In this document: one piece after another, positions 33,950 to 45,535 of the stretch
How positions within the stretch are numbered: position 1 is the stretch's first letter
Layout of the letters: the number at the start of each line of letters is the position of its first letter
Assembly: GCA_021234155.1 (NCBI GenBank)
Contig: JAJEKV010000070.1
Span: 7,055,889 to 7,119,888 of the forward strand
Length of the DNA: 64,000 nt
Source of the DNA: Isoetes taiwanensis
Lineage: Eukaryota > Streptophyta > Lycopodiopsida > Isoetales > Isoetaceae
Direction of reading: 5' to 3'
The notes under the pieces: generated by a model
What the model saw: the letters and a program-made list of their open reading frames with translations, nothing else
Told to the model about the DNA's origin: nothing
The model's database searches: none
Made by a program: the position numbers and the translations under genes

Positions 33950-36381
33950 GATTTATCTTCACAAAGATTACTTTCCACAACATACAAAACTAGTTTATAT
34001 GAATGGATTTCATTCAATGCAAAGACGACAGACACACATATCCACCCCCGGTGTTACCGGGCCACAACCACACCAAACCGCATAAATTCATATCTTATTG
34101 TAGATAATCAAATATAACGATATAATGTAAAAACATAGTATTCAAGATTAAGTTCAAATATACAGAGCATACTCAATATATCGTTTCAAATATTCATATT
34201 CCTTTAGAAATATCCATCTACATTATGCCAGTAACATATTTCCATACTTAATATATCGTTTTTCAATTATAAATTTCGAATCTGTTCCAAATATTCAACA
34301 TAATAATCTCATATTCATTATAAGTAACTCACAAGTGTTTGTCCTTTTCAGTTCTTGTATCATTCCCATTGGAAACATCCCTCAATATCAGCTCAAATAT
34401 TGTTGTACAAATAGGTAGCAGTCCCACGTCCCGGTGCTTTATATGTCCAAGATATGACAAAAACATCTAGGAGATGTAGTCTTGGTTACCTGCACCCAAA
34501 CAGGACCAACATTAGCATATTAATGGTAACGAGGAGAGGGGTGACAGGTAAGTCAGTAAAACTACATGGCTCATCGCCCTTCACCTAAAGTTTAGTCATA
34601 TTCAATGTAGAATATGATCTATTGCTATTCTTGTATTCTTAATCAAGCTAAAATATAAGTTAAAGATATGTCTTTGCCTATGTAAGCATCCTCACAAGTA
34701 TAACATTTCAAAGATATTATCATACAACATATTATATCCAAGTCACTAAACATGACCAAATCAGATTTAAAGCCAAAATATTTTAACAAACAAGGTGCTT
34801 TTTAGCAACCCCTCCATGTGCTAATGAACTAAACATTAATTCAGTACTAAAAATCAGAAAATAGAACTGCTATAACTGTTTCAAACGGATATAGATGTGA
34901 TATTTTCACATACAATCAGCATTTGAGCATGGAAATGGAAGTAACATTATAATGTTAGCATTCTTTTATCTCTCATAAGCACATTCAAAGTACTTGAGCT
35001 GCAATATGAAGATCATGCACAAAGCCATAAAATTATGCAAATCCATGTGCGGCACTATAAAAACAAGAGCAAGAAGAAAGCAAATGCAACCAACTAACAA
35101 TTCCTATTACAAAAGCCATCGCAAAACAAGCAACACCTAGGACATGTCTAAGCACCCAAATCTAGCTGCAGCAAGAAACTACTCTATAACCCTTAACCTA
35201 CCAAAGCAAATGCTAAGATAGAGCATATTAATAATCTAAAAACCAAGGCTTGACACTGCCATAAATTCCCTATAACATTAGGAAAAGCCTAGACTAAACC
35301 ACTCCTATAATGCAACCCCCTGAAATAAGCTCCTATGGGCAGACCTAAGCAAATGCATACAACACCCCTTTCAGCAATTTCATAATGCAGGATTAACTCC
35401 CAAATGTTTATTTTTCGCAAAAGAGTAGTTCAGAGCATAATAAAAACCTGATATTTGTCGCTCCTTCCATATCTTAGGAACTTCTGTCTCCTTGAAATAG
35501 ATCTTAAACAAATGAAACCGGTCTATTTATCTTTGTTGCATTGCTAAAATGCATTGTGGAATGGAAACGGCAGCCCAATATACCATATCCGGCTACCTAC
35601 AGACTGGTATAGAATCGGCAACTCTTCATGCCATTTTCGGTTGCATACAGACGATATTTCTGCTATTAAGATCGGCTCCTCCTTATGAACGGATAAGCAA
35701 CATTTGCCTTTTTGTATTTGGAAGCGCTGGACACATTCGGCTAGATGCCATATCCTCCGCTCCACTTTTTGGTTTTGCAAAACCTAACCTTATGTTTTAC
35801 GGAAAAACTCCTTACCTAGTCATATAACATGACATTTTCGAAACTATTCTTATGCTCCAATGTAACCATGTGGACACGTAGAAAACTATTCCATCTTGAA
35901 TAATAAATGGGGTGCCATTGCCATAATAACAAATAGGTACCATCACCTAATAATAATTAATAGGTACCATCACCTTTAAATGATATTGGTCCCATCATCT
36001 TTAAAAAGTATAGGTGCCATCATCTTTAAATAAACTAGGTAGAATCATATATAAGAGCAATACAAATTTCCCAATCACATCCTCAAGATACATGTGGCCC
36101 ACATGCCATTGCCTTTGAACATCTCATAGTAATTGTCTAGATATTACCTTAGACAATTGGACTCTAGAAAATCCCAAGCAGTCAATCCCTTAGGGCTTGT
36201 TTACGCATAAACATTCACTGACAGTTCCATTGTGGCACATGCATGCCCCCAAGAAAATGCTATGTTTTTTGCAATCTATATAACATGCAAAAATCAATCT
36301 TTTTCTTAAAAAATTATTCATGTAACCAATTTCAAGCCCATAATACTATATAGGCATTAAGAGTCTAAGAAAAAATCAATC
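33950..36381 (-). mobile_element. LTR-like repeat B (3' copy of a pair)
   Basis: This 2.4-kb unit is repeated at 36703-39118. It shares the family landmarks (atatccaccc, the ttggttacctgcaccc and gcccttcacct tract at 34480-34590) with A and with units 1 and 2, but is otherwise different sequence, so A and B are two subfamilies. It contains an open frame of about 90 codons at 35549-35827 that is perfectly preserved in the other copy; I do not recognise it and identity of the copies explains the preservation. Confidence 0.55.
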
Positions 36382-36408
36382 TTCTTCTTCTTCTTCTTCT
36401 TCTTCTTC
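36382..36408 (+). repeat. Short TTC tract next to tcccacaac
   Basis: About nine TTC units, equivalent to 30487-30512. Confidence 0.85.
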
Positions 36409-36690
36409 TCCCACAACCCTCCCTCGGGTAGTAGGAACCAACTTTTCACAGGATAAAGGATGTAGGACCCCTCCTATGAAAAGAAGGGTCCTACTATCCT
36501 ACACGACAAGTAAGAAATGACATCAATTTTAGATGTCTCAGCATTTGTATAATCATTACTCTATAAGTATAGAAGTATTTTCAACATATGTAAAGGGTGC
36601 AGTGGACCCAATACGAAGGAATAGGCACAGTGGGCCATAATCCTATAGTGTAGTTGTGTTTGCCAGATAGCTCTAGCAAGTGGAAGTCAC
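36409..36690 (-). other. Short internal segment of element B
   Basis: This 282-bp counterpart of 30513-30975 shares its terminal sequences and has a perfect 9-bp stem (gtaggaccc at 36462-36470 with its complement at 36486-36494). No coding capacity. Confidence 0.55.
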
Positions 36691-36702
36691 TTCTTCTTCT
36701 TC

Positions 36703-39118
36703 GATTTATCTTCACAAAGATTACTTTCCACAACATACAAAACTAGTTTATATGAATGGATTTCATTCAATGCAAAGACGACAGACACACATATCCACCC
36801 TGGTGTTACCCAGGCCACAACCACACCAACTGCATAAATTCATCTTATTGTAGATAATCAAATATAACGTATAATGTAAAAACATAGTATTCAAGATTAA
36901 GTTCAAATATACAGAGCATACTCAATATATCGTTTCAAATATTCATATTCCTTTAGAAATATCCATCTACATTATGCCAGTAACATATTTCCATACTTAA
37001 TATATCGTTTCGAATTATAAATTTCGAATCTGTTCCAAATATTCAGCATAATAATCTCATATTCATTATAAGTAACTCACAAGTGTTTGTCCTTTTCAGT
37101 TCTTGTATCATTCCCATTGGAAACATCCCCTCAATATCAGCTCCAAATATTGTTGTACAAATAGGTAGCAGTCCACGTCTGGCTGCTTTATATGTCCAAG
37201 ATATGACAAAAACATCTAGGAGATGTAGTCTTGGTTACCTGCACCCAAACAGACCAACATTAGCATATTAATGGTAACGAGGAGAGGGGTGACAGGTAAG
37301 CTGTAAAACTACATGGCTCATCGCCCTTCACCTAAAGTTTAGTCATATTCAATGTAGAATATGATCTATTGCTATTCTTGTATTCTTAATCAAGCTAAAA
37401 TATAAGTTAAAGATATGCTGCCTATGTAAGCATCCTCACAAGTATAACATTTCAGCATATTATCATACAACATATTATATCCAAGTCACTAAACATGACC
37501 AAATCAGATTTAAAGCCAAAATATTTTAACAAACAAGGTGCTTTTAGCAGCTGCCCTCCATGTGCTAATGAACTAAACATTAATTCAGTACTAAAAATCA
37601 GAAAATAGAACTGCTATAACTGTTTCAAACGGATATAGATGTGATATTTTCACATACAATCAGCATTTGAGCATGGAAATGGAAGTAACATTATAATGTT
37701 AGCATTCTTTTATCTCTCATAAGCACATTCAAAGTACTTGAGCTGCAATATGAAGATCATGCACAAAGCCATAAAATTATGCAAATCCATGTGCGGCACT
37801 ATAAAAACAAGAGCAAGAAGAAAGCAAATGCAACCAACTAACAATTCCTATTACAAAAGCCATCGCAAAACAAGCAACACCTAGGACATGTCTAAGCACC
37901 CAAATCTAGCTGCAGCAAGAAACTACTCTATAACCCTTAACCTACCAAAGCAAATGCTAAGATAGAGCATATTAATAATCTAAAACCAAGGCTTGACACT
38001 GCCATAAATTCCTATAACATTAGGAAAAACCTAGACTAAACCACTCCTATAATGCAACCCCCTGAAATAAGCTCCTATGGGCAGACCTAAGCAAATGCAT
38101 ACAACACCCCTTTCAGCAATTTCATAATGCAGGATTAACTCCCAAATGTTTATTTTTCGCAAAAGAGTAGTTCAGAGCATAATAAAAACCTGATATTTGT
38201 CGCTCCTTCCATATCTTAGGAACTTCTGTCTCCTTGAAATAGATCTTAAACAAATGAAACCGGTCTATTTATCTTTGTTGCATTGCTAAAATGCATTGTG
38301 GAATGGAAACGGCAGCCCAATATACCATATCCGGCTACCTACAGACTGGTATAGAATCGGCAACTCTTCATGCCATTTTCGGTTGCATACAGACGATATT
38401 TCTGCTATTAAGATCGGCTCCTCCTTATGAACGGATAAGCAACATTTGCCTTTTTGTATTTGGAAGCGCTGGACACATTCGGCTAGATGCCATATCCTCC
38501 GCTCCACTTTTTGGTTTTGCAAAACCTAACCTTATGTTTTACGGAAAAACTCCTTACCTAGTCATATAACATGACATTTTCGAAACTATTCTTATGCTCC
38601 AATGTAACCATGTGGACACGTAGAAAACTATTCCATCTTGAATAATAAATGGGGTGCCATTGCCATAATAACAAATAGGTACCATCACCTAATAATAATT
38701 AATAGGTACCACCACCTTTAAATGATATTGGTCCCATCATCTTTAAAAAGTATAGGTGCCATCATCTTTAAATAAACTAGGTAGAATCATATATAAGAGC
38801 AATACAAATTTCCCAATCACATCCTCAAGATACATGTGGCCCACATGCCATTGCCTTTGAACATCTCATAGTAATTGTCTAGATATTACCTTAGACAATT
38901 GGACTCTAGAAAATCCCAAGCAGTCAATCCCTTAGGGCTTGTTTACGCATAAACATTCACTGACAGTAATGGCACATGCATGCCCCCAAGAAAATGCTAT
39001 GTTTTTTGCAATCTATATAACATGCAAAAATCAATCTTTTTCTTAAAAAATTATTCATGTAACCAATTTCAAGCCCATAATACTATATAGGCATTAAGAG
39101 TCTAAGAAAAAATCAATC
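36703..39118 (-). mobile_element. LTR-like repeat B' (5' copy of the pair)
   Basis: It is nearly identical to 33950-36381. As with the A pair, differences cluster at CAG/CTG words (for example ggtaagctgtaaaac here versus ggtaagtcagtaaaac). Confidence 0.6.
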
Positions 39119-39253
39119 TTCTTCTTCTTCTTCTTCTTCTTCTTCTTCTTCTTCTTCTTCTTCTTCTTCTTCTTCTTCTTCTTCTTCTTCTTCTTCTTCT
39201 TCTTCTTCTTCTTCTTCTTCTTCTTCTTCTTCTTCTTCTTCTTCTTCTTCTTC
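39119..39253 (+). repeat. (TTC)45 tract running into CACTA exon 1
   Basis: 135 bp of TTC. On the plus strand, in the frame used downstream, it reads as polyserine (TCT) and leads straight into the transposase N-terminal exon. Confidence 0.95.
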
Positions 39254-39873
39254 ACATGGAGTCTTGTCAAATTCATCGTCCTCGTTGTCTTCATCATCTC
39301 ATCAACCAAGTAGGAAAAGAGCAAGACGAGACCCAAGCATAGCTTTCTATCTTCAACGGCGAACTTGTTGGTGCAACAAATGCAAAGGCAAGATTAGTCG
39401 TTCCTATCAGATTCGTCAACAACACGAAGCAAGATTTGGTCTTTGTCGAACTCGGCCAAGCCAACTTCATGAAGGACGCGACCTTGAACAAGATGAAAAA
39501 TGTGTAAGTTGGCTCCTTTAAATGATTTCATTTTACTACCTATTTGCTTAGATATATATTATAAATGTTTGCCTATCTTCTAAGTATTTGCATCATAATT
39601 TAATATTTGCTTTATATTATGTAAATTAGATCTACGATGAAATATGTCCTTTTTCTTTTGTTATCATTATTTGTAGAATAGAATAAGAATAAAATAGATT
39701 TTTCTCATTTTTTATTCTATTCTATTTGGTGCATGTAGTCCTCACATGAAGCACCTAGCTCACACGATGCATTCATTGGTGAGGATGTGATTAATGATAC
39801 CATCAAAAATTTCTTTCCAATAAATGACCAAGCCAATGATAGCAAAAAAGATGATGGTGCACATGCTGGCAAT
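39254..39873 (+). CDS. CACTA transposase, N-terminal exons 1-2
   Basis: Exon 1 runs from the TTC tract to 39503 (donor gtaagt). Exon 2 is 39739-39873, with acceptor gcatgtag and a donor at gtaaatg. Phases agree across the first intron. The peptide has a serine-rich start, a basic RKRARRD patch and then a CWCNKCKGKISRSYQIRQQH-like zinc-knuckle region, followed in exon 2 by an acidic stretch ending near FFPIND. N-terminal parts of this sort precede the catalytic region in TNP2-type CACTA transposases. The phase of exon 2 does not join exon 3 at 50730, and the usual 50-80 residues between them are missing, so an intervening exon seems lost or unrecognised. Confidence 0.5.
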
Positions 39874-39941
39874 GTAAATGACAACTGTATTGTATTGTAT
39901 TGATCATGCTCCGTCGAACCTTGAAGGTTATGGAGCCATAA

Positions 39942-40747
39942 TTACAGAGTATTTACTTTTATCAATAAATCTCGGTGTGATTCTACCGATTTAAGATATG
40001 GACCTAAACTTGATGGATCTATATCGAACAGCATATATAGATTGTTTGCATCTATGTGAAATTTTGCTCTAATGTCTTGGTATGCTGAACAATCCAATAA
40101 GACGTGCTGCTCATCTTCAACCTCGTGCCAGTCACATAAGGTACATATTCTTTCTTCTCATGCCACAGAAGCCCATCTCCCTGTCTCAATATTTAAATGA
40201 TGTGAGCATGTTCTATAGCGTGCTATTATTTTTCTCAAGAACAAGGGAATGTGCGATCTTACATACTGCTGATCCGTATATGTGAGCATCGGATTTATTT
40301 CAGTGGAATAAAAGGTCATTCTGGTACCTTTTTTTAGCCATATTCGTTCCAGTGCCTTTTGTTGTATGACATCTCTAGCACCAGGCTTCGGTGTCGAGCC
40401 AATTTCGCTAGATCTATCCCCCAAATCCCGCCCAATTCAAGACATCCTTATACCACCACGAGTCCATAGAATGCAGCAATGCTTGTTTTGAAAGCCTCTC
40501 ATCATTCTGCTGCCACACCCGATTTACAAAGTTTATAGTCTGGAAGAGGGCTTCTGCTTCTAGCGGAATTAACCCTGTTTCTGCCAATAAGATTGCATAT
40601 GGTGTTTGCGCCTTAACGCCCAGCTCCTCCCTTATGAATAGCTTCAATACTTGCTCTATCTGTTGCCAATGCTTGCTTGTTGTGCCAGGCCCCCAAATCG
40701 GTGCTCCATAGAGCACTACTGTCTGCACCAAAGTTTTAAATAAGCAT
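39942..40747 (-). pseudogene. LINE ORF2, C-terminal part
   Basis: The minus-strand frame encodes the region after the reverse transcriptase, with LVQTVVLYGAPIWGPGTTS near its start and a C-x2-C...H...C zinc knuckle (ICTLCDW, then HVLLDC) near 40070-40140, and ends at TAA (39942-39944). A frameshift near 40415 and an in-frame TGA near 40160 break it. Its first codons at 40747 join, in frame, the end of the upstream part at 48938 once the intervening transposon and one TA are removed. Confidence 0.7.
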
Positions 40748-41318
40748 TAGAAAAAAAGTGGGGTCTCGTGGTGTCCCCATAAGAAATGACTTATTTTATT
40801 TTTACCTCATCTTACTTTTTTTTTAGTTGGTGTTTTCAAGGGGCAACCAAAATTAATTCGAATTTGGAGATATCTATATGTCCAATGTATTTTTGCCACG
40901 TTGCCACATAAAATCCTTAAGCAAATCCACGGGAAATTCTCACGAAGAACGAAACCCTTCCTGCTCGTGTGCTTAGATTGTGCATTCGTGTTGCAGATTC
41001 AGGCTCCCCTTTGCCTTCGAATTTATTGCTACCAAGATACAAAGGTTCGTGATCCAAGGAATGCGGTTATTTCTCTCCAGGTATCATTCTTTAGGTAAGT
41101 CAGATTTGCCCTCCGGTTCTAGTTTGGGGATTGATCTCTAAGTTTGAATTTCATTTCCCACACACAAGAATTTGAATTTTTGAATATGTTTTGAGCCCTA
41201 AGATTTGAATTCAAATCTCCCACATTGAGCCCTAAGATTTGAATTCAAATTTCCCACAAATCATCAGATATATAACAGTGATGGATCCCAATTGTAAGAT
41301 TTTTGGCCTGTTCTTACC

Positions 41319-43750
41319 ATGGTTCAACTTAGAATTATCCTTCCTTCAGCAGAATATGGAAAAGCAAGCACTTCTACAGCTGGGCAGCAAGGAAAGAAGA
41401 TCGATTTGAATGCTTTGCGAATGAGTGGAGCTAAAAATTATGACATTTGGGCTGTAGGAGAACTGTACCCACGAAATCCTGCGACAGGAAAGCATCCTGT
41501 TTTCACTTGTTTAATAGGGCTTGTCAAATTCGTGTGTGAAGGGCGGGCAGGGCTACTTGGCTACTGCGAGAGCATGGCATTCCATAACATGGAATTGACC
41601 ATTCACATTAATAGACTTTCATATTCTTTGCAGCAGAAAGAAGTGGAGTCTTGTAATTTGAAAAAGGAAATTGAAGAAAAGGGAAAGTTAATTCATCAAT
41701 TGAAAAAGAGAGCTTTACAATTGGAACAAGATGTTGGAATGCTGGAGACTGTTGTCAAACAAGCAGAGAATGACAGGAATTCAGCAGCAAATAATGCCAA
41801 GCAAAATAAGGCACAGGTCTGCATGCTACAAAGGAGGTTAGATAGATTAAAAAAAAACAGCTTTTGGGCTTAGAGAAAGGAAGAGGAAGGTGAAGCCAAT
41901 CAATGAGTTAAATATTCGATGTGGGGCTTATCGTAGGAGAATATATGCCATCAAGCAAGTATTGGAGACAAAGAAAAGCAATGATGGTGTACGAGATAAT
42001 GTTGTAAAATTGTAAGGAGCATTGCTTCAAAGGAGGAGATTTTAGCGATGCTAAATGCACCAGGAAACAATGACTTAAGAAAGTCTGTTATTAACATGGT
42101 TGTTAGTGAAGTATGCTCTACAATAGATGTTGACAAGGTGCAAAGTATTTGTGATTCGGCTGGAATAAGCAATGCAGCTTATAGATTGCTATGCAAGCCA
42201 TTTTATGATGCATTAAAAACATTTGGAACCAATAAAGTAATTGTTCCAAGGCCACATTATGTGAATAAAGTAAGAACAAGAAGGAACATTATGATCGGAG
42301 AAATTTTAGGAGGAATGCACTCCATAAATTGTAGTCCACCGAGCTCAAGCGAGCTGCAAGGACCTCAAATAGGTACGAAGACAACTAGATCTAAAAATGG
42401 TAAGAGTACTAGATCTAGAAAAATTTATGATAACACTAATAATTCTGTTATGATCAGTCTTAATGAAAAAAATAACTTATGGTTTGACCTTGAAAATGTC
42501 TTGAAATTTATGGTGGTGTTTTACAATTTACATGAGGATGATGTTGATGGGCAGCTGCAAGTGTGCTTGAAGCTTGATGAAATGGAGCTTACACACAAAG
42601 TCAAGTATGAGAGAGTATCATTGACGTTAATGAACATGGCATTCTCCCCCGATTATGAAAAGCAAAAGCTGTTGAAGAAGAAAAAGAGAGAGGCTGATTG
42701 GTTTTCCGTCCAATCGGAAGACCATACGTGGTGGTTAGGGCTTTTCCAAGTTCGAAAAGAGAATTTTGAAGTGTTAAAGTGGGTGTTTGATCAAACGAAC
42801 ATTCCCACGCTAATTGACAGCTATAATCATGGTGAGAAATTGATTGTTGAAGGGTTTGGGTCATTTTGTGTTCACTTCCATATGGCTTCCGATCTGAAAA
42901 CAGAGAAGGCCATGTATGGAATTGCTTCCTCAGGGGCAAAGACTACCAAGATGTGCTTATATTGCTACGAGACATTGAAAGACACAAGCACTGGTCGTGC
43001 AAAAAGTACTTTGAGGTGTGACCAAGGTCTTCCACCTACTCGGCATACAAAAGATACAGAATTCAGGCCAATACTACCAATTCCATTGGACAGGGTACAT
43101 TTTTGTACACTTCATGCTTTAGTTAGGATAGTTGAAAAAATGATTTTTCATTCAATTATTTGTTTGGAACATTAGGGATGAGAAAAGAACGAAAACAAGG
43201 AATCGAAATGTGTTGAGAAAGTTTTATCCATTCTTGGGTTTACATGGCGGATGTGTTACATTAGAAGTAGACACCAAAAGGTCAGTTGATGGAAGAAGTT
43301 CTATTCCAGCAAAGGTATCCATTGGAGGTGAGAAGGCAAAGCGTTTCTTATGCCAAAGTGATGATAAGAAAGGCTTGTATGATTTTGGTAAGAAGTTGAT
43401 AGATGCAGAATTAGACAAGACCAACAATGCATCCACAAGAAAACGGATTGCATGGAATACTTTGTCCGACCTAAACGTGCTGCTACAAAAGAGCTATTTT
43501 ACAGCAGAGGACAAGCGTAATTTTCGAAAGGATCACCGCATGCATTCACAAAGGCATACATTGATGCATGGGGAGAAAGCGAAGTTACTCATTACATACA
43601 TATAATTTATGCTCATGGACCTTGGTTTGCGGATAAATATGGAAGCTTAGCCATATGGAACACCCAAGGCATGGAAAAGTCGCACAAGCAGGCTAAGATG
43701 GCTTTCAATCGGAAAACTCAAATGTGGTGGAGGCTATGATTCTCGCCAAT
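41319..43750 (+). pseudogene. Transposase-like gene of the 8.2-kb element, frameshifted
   Basis: Pieces in three frames read as one protein of about 780 residues: 41319-41850, 41850-42013 (second frame), 42048-43140, about 43170-43560 and on to about 43740. The N-terminal part ends in a coiled coil (glutamate-, lysine- and leucine-rich, 41635-41850). The central part carries HTWWLGLFQV, then SSGAKTTKMCLYCYE (paired cysteines), then DRVHFCTLHALVRIVEK. The C-terminal part has GMEKSHKQAK near 43667. Spaced acidic residues in D..H and G.E.SHK contexts recall DDE-type transposases of large eukaryotic DNA transposons, but I cannot name the family. Breaks near 41850, 42013, 43150 and 43560 are mostly single-base shifts, some in homopolymers. 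Confidence 0.5.
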
Positions 43751-44490
43751 CCAATCCATTGCCGCAAATGGGACAATGGTTTTATCGAGGAGTGCTTAAG
43801 TAGACACGAGGAGAATTTGGCAAGGCGCATCTCCAACAGTTCATAATGCACTTGCGTAAGCTATGAAGAAACGAAGACAAAGAGCTTGGAGAAATTCAAA
43901 GCTAACAACAAAGATGATAGAATGGAGAAGGAAACGACGAAGGATTGGAAGCAAATACTCTTCCATTATTCGATCATGCCAACACCTTCAATGGGTAAGC
44001 ACTTGTTAGTTTGAGTTTGAATTTACTTTAGTTGCATGTGTAAAGTGTAATGACATAGCAGAGTAAAGTATATTTGCAAAAATATAGAAGAGTTAACACG
44101 CTGGTACATTTTTGCAGAGATAGTAAAGAAGCAAGGATGTGCGTGTTCAAAGGCATGGCACGCTTCTTGTAATATATGATATATAATGGTCTGTAATATA
44201 TATATATGTAACTAGTAGAGGTCCTGTAATATATGAGCAGAGGTCTATGAAACCTCCTCAGAAGCTATAAGCGAGGTCTCAGAGTAAACGTTTTGTATTG
44301 AGCTTGAACCGCTTTCAACTATTATGCCTCCGGATTTTCGAGAGAATCACTACTATTTTCAATGAGGTCTCTTCCAACTATATGCAGAGAATCACAAAAA
44401 CAAAGAATACTTTTTTTTTCTCAATTGGAAAGAATTTGAAAGAATTTGAAGCTTAGTGCTTAGTGTGCAGGTTCAGTGCTTGGCACGTTG

Positions 44491-44517
44491 ATTAACAGGG
44501 CTTAGTGCCCTGTTAAT
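44491..44517. repeat. 11-bp hairpin within a duplicated gcttagtg tract
   Basis: attaacagggc (44491-44501) pairs with 44507-44517. It lies between two copies of a segment with gcttagtgcttagtgtg and gtgcttggcacgtt (44455-44575), downstream of the transposase-like gene. Confidence 0.8.
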
Positions 44518-44895
44518 TTCAAGCTTAGTGCTTAGTGTGCTTGAATGTGCAGGTTTAGTGCTTGGCACGTTAATTGTATTGGGTTTAAAAATTTTGAAGC
44601 CATTGATGTCTTCGAGTCTTATGTGACCGCCGTATTACACGACATTCTTTACAAACTTGCTCCACCTTCAATTTAAACGTGTTCCTCTTTTGCCCTTCAC
44701 AAAAAACAGCAATACTTTTCTTTTCTCATAGTGGAAAGAATTTGAAAGAATTTGAAGCTTAGAACTTGAGGGAAAGTTGCGCCTTTTATGAGCTTTTTAT
44801 GAGCATTTGTGAGCCTTCTATGATCTCGTACTAAATTTGATAGATAAATATGAGCTTGTGAATCCTGAAGTTTACACAGAATAATACAATACATT

Positions 44896-45197
44896 GTGAA
44901 TCTGGTTTTTACAGAAAAATACCATACATAGTCTATTATATTATATTGGAAGCCTGTTTTTACAAAAAGTCGTGCATGCATAAGCCTTGCACTCTTGTGA
45001 GTCTGGATCTTACAGAAAGATACCATACATAGCCTATTATATTATATTGGAAGCCTGTTTTTACAAAAAGTCGTGCATGCATAAGCCTTGCACTCTTGTG
45101 AATCTGGTTCTTACAGAAACTACCATACATAGCCTACTACATTAAGTTGGAAGACTGTTTTTACAAGAAACCTCGTGCATGCAAAAGCCCTACACGT
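44896..45197. repeat. Three tandem 101-bp units
   Basis: Units start at 44896, 44997 and 45098 (gtgaatctgg, gtgagtctgg, gtgaatctgg). The third is more diverged. They sit between the convergent plus-strand transposase-like gene and the minus-strand ORFs of the 8.2-kb element. Confidence 0.9.
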
Positions 45198-45259
45198 TTT
45201 TACACCTGTTTTTTTAAGAAACATCAAAACAGAATACATAGAGCCAAATCTGCAGCCAA

Positions 45260-45535
45260 TTATCTTTGCATGTTATAGCCTGGAGGGGGCATCTGAAGAT
45301 GGACTCGAAGGAGGATGCCATCTGCCTCCATGTCCATCCATAGAAGACGTTGATCACTAGGATTCACCCGATCAAGCCAGTTTTGAACTTTTTCACTAAC
45401 ACTTGCTCCTTGCTCTTTCAGTCGATTCACCTCGTAACAGCTAAAGGTCGCCACGAAAGTCATCTCCATGCCTGGATGGCTGGAAGCTGATGATTCTGCC
45501 TGAGCCCTTCGGGCAGTGACCTTGGTCCTGGCCAT
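45260..45535 (-). CDS. 91-residue ORF with a histone H3-like N-terminus
   Basis: An ATG at 45535 opens a 92-codon frame (including the stop) ending with TAA at 45260-45262. The protein starts MARTKVTARRAQAESS. Histone H3 starts with ARTKQTARKS after the initiator Met, so R2, T3, K4, T6, A7 and R8 are matched while K9 is arginine. The rest (for example QNWLDRVNPSDQRLLWMDME) is unlike histone. The frame remains open upstream of this ATG, so a longer product is possible. It is transcribed in the same direction as the three-exon gene of the transposon. Whether it is a real gene and whether the match means anything is not known. Confidence 0.4.
   Translation of the reverse strand: MARTKVTARRAQAESSASSHPGMEMTFVATFSCYEVNRLKEQGASVSEKVQNWLDRVNPSDQRLLWMDMEADGILLRVHLQMPPPGYNMQR

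Noticed and set aside
33722-34117. Poly-Phe, poly-Ser, poly-Lys and poly-Arg open frames
   Set aside because: They are translations of the (TTC)54 tract in different frames. Only the serine frame at 39119-39253 has a coding context, because it leads into the transposase exon.
35549-35827. 92-codon ORF conserved at 38291-38569
   Set aside because: The whole surrounding 2.4-kb unit is duplicated, so conservation is not evidence of coding. No family recognised.
22144-39118. Ordinary LTR retrotransposons (Copia or Gypsy)
   Set aside because: There is no gag, protease, integrase or reverse transcriptase, no TG..CA ends and no recognisable primer-binding site. I kept only an LTR-like description.
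40714-40723. Left CACTA terminus at gcactactgt
   Set aside because: It lies inside the LINE coding sequence and does not match CACTACAAGAGG beyond six bases. The similar word at 54628 (cactacatat) is also unconvincing.
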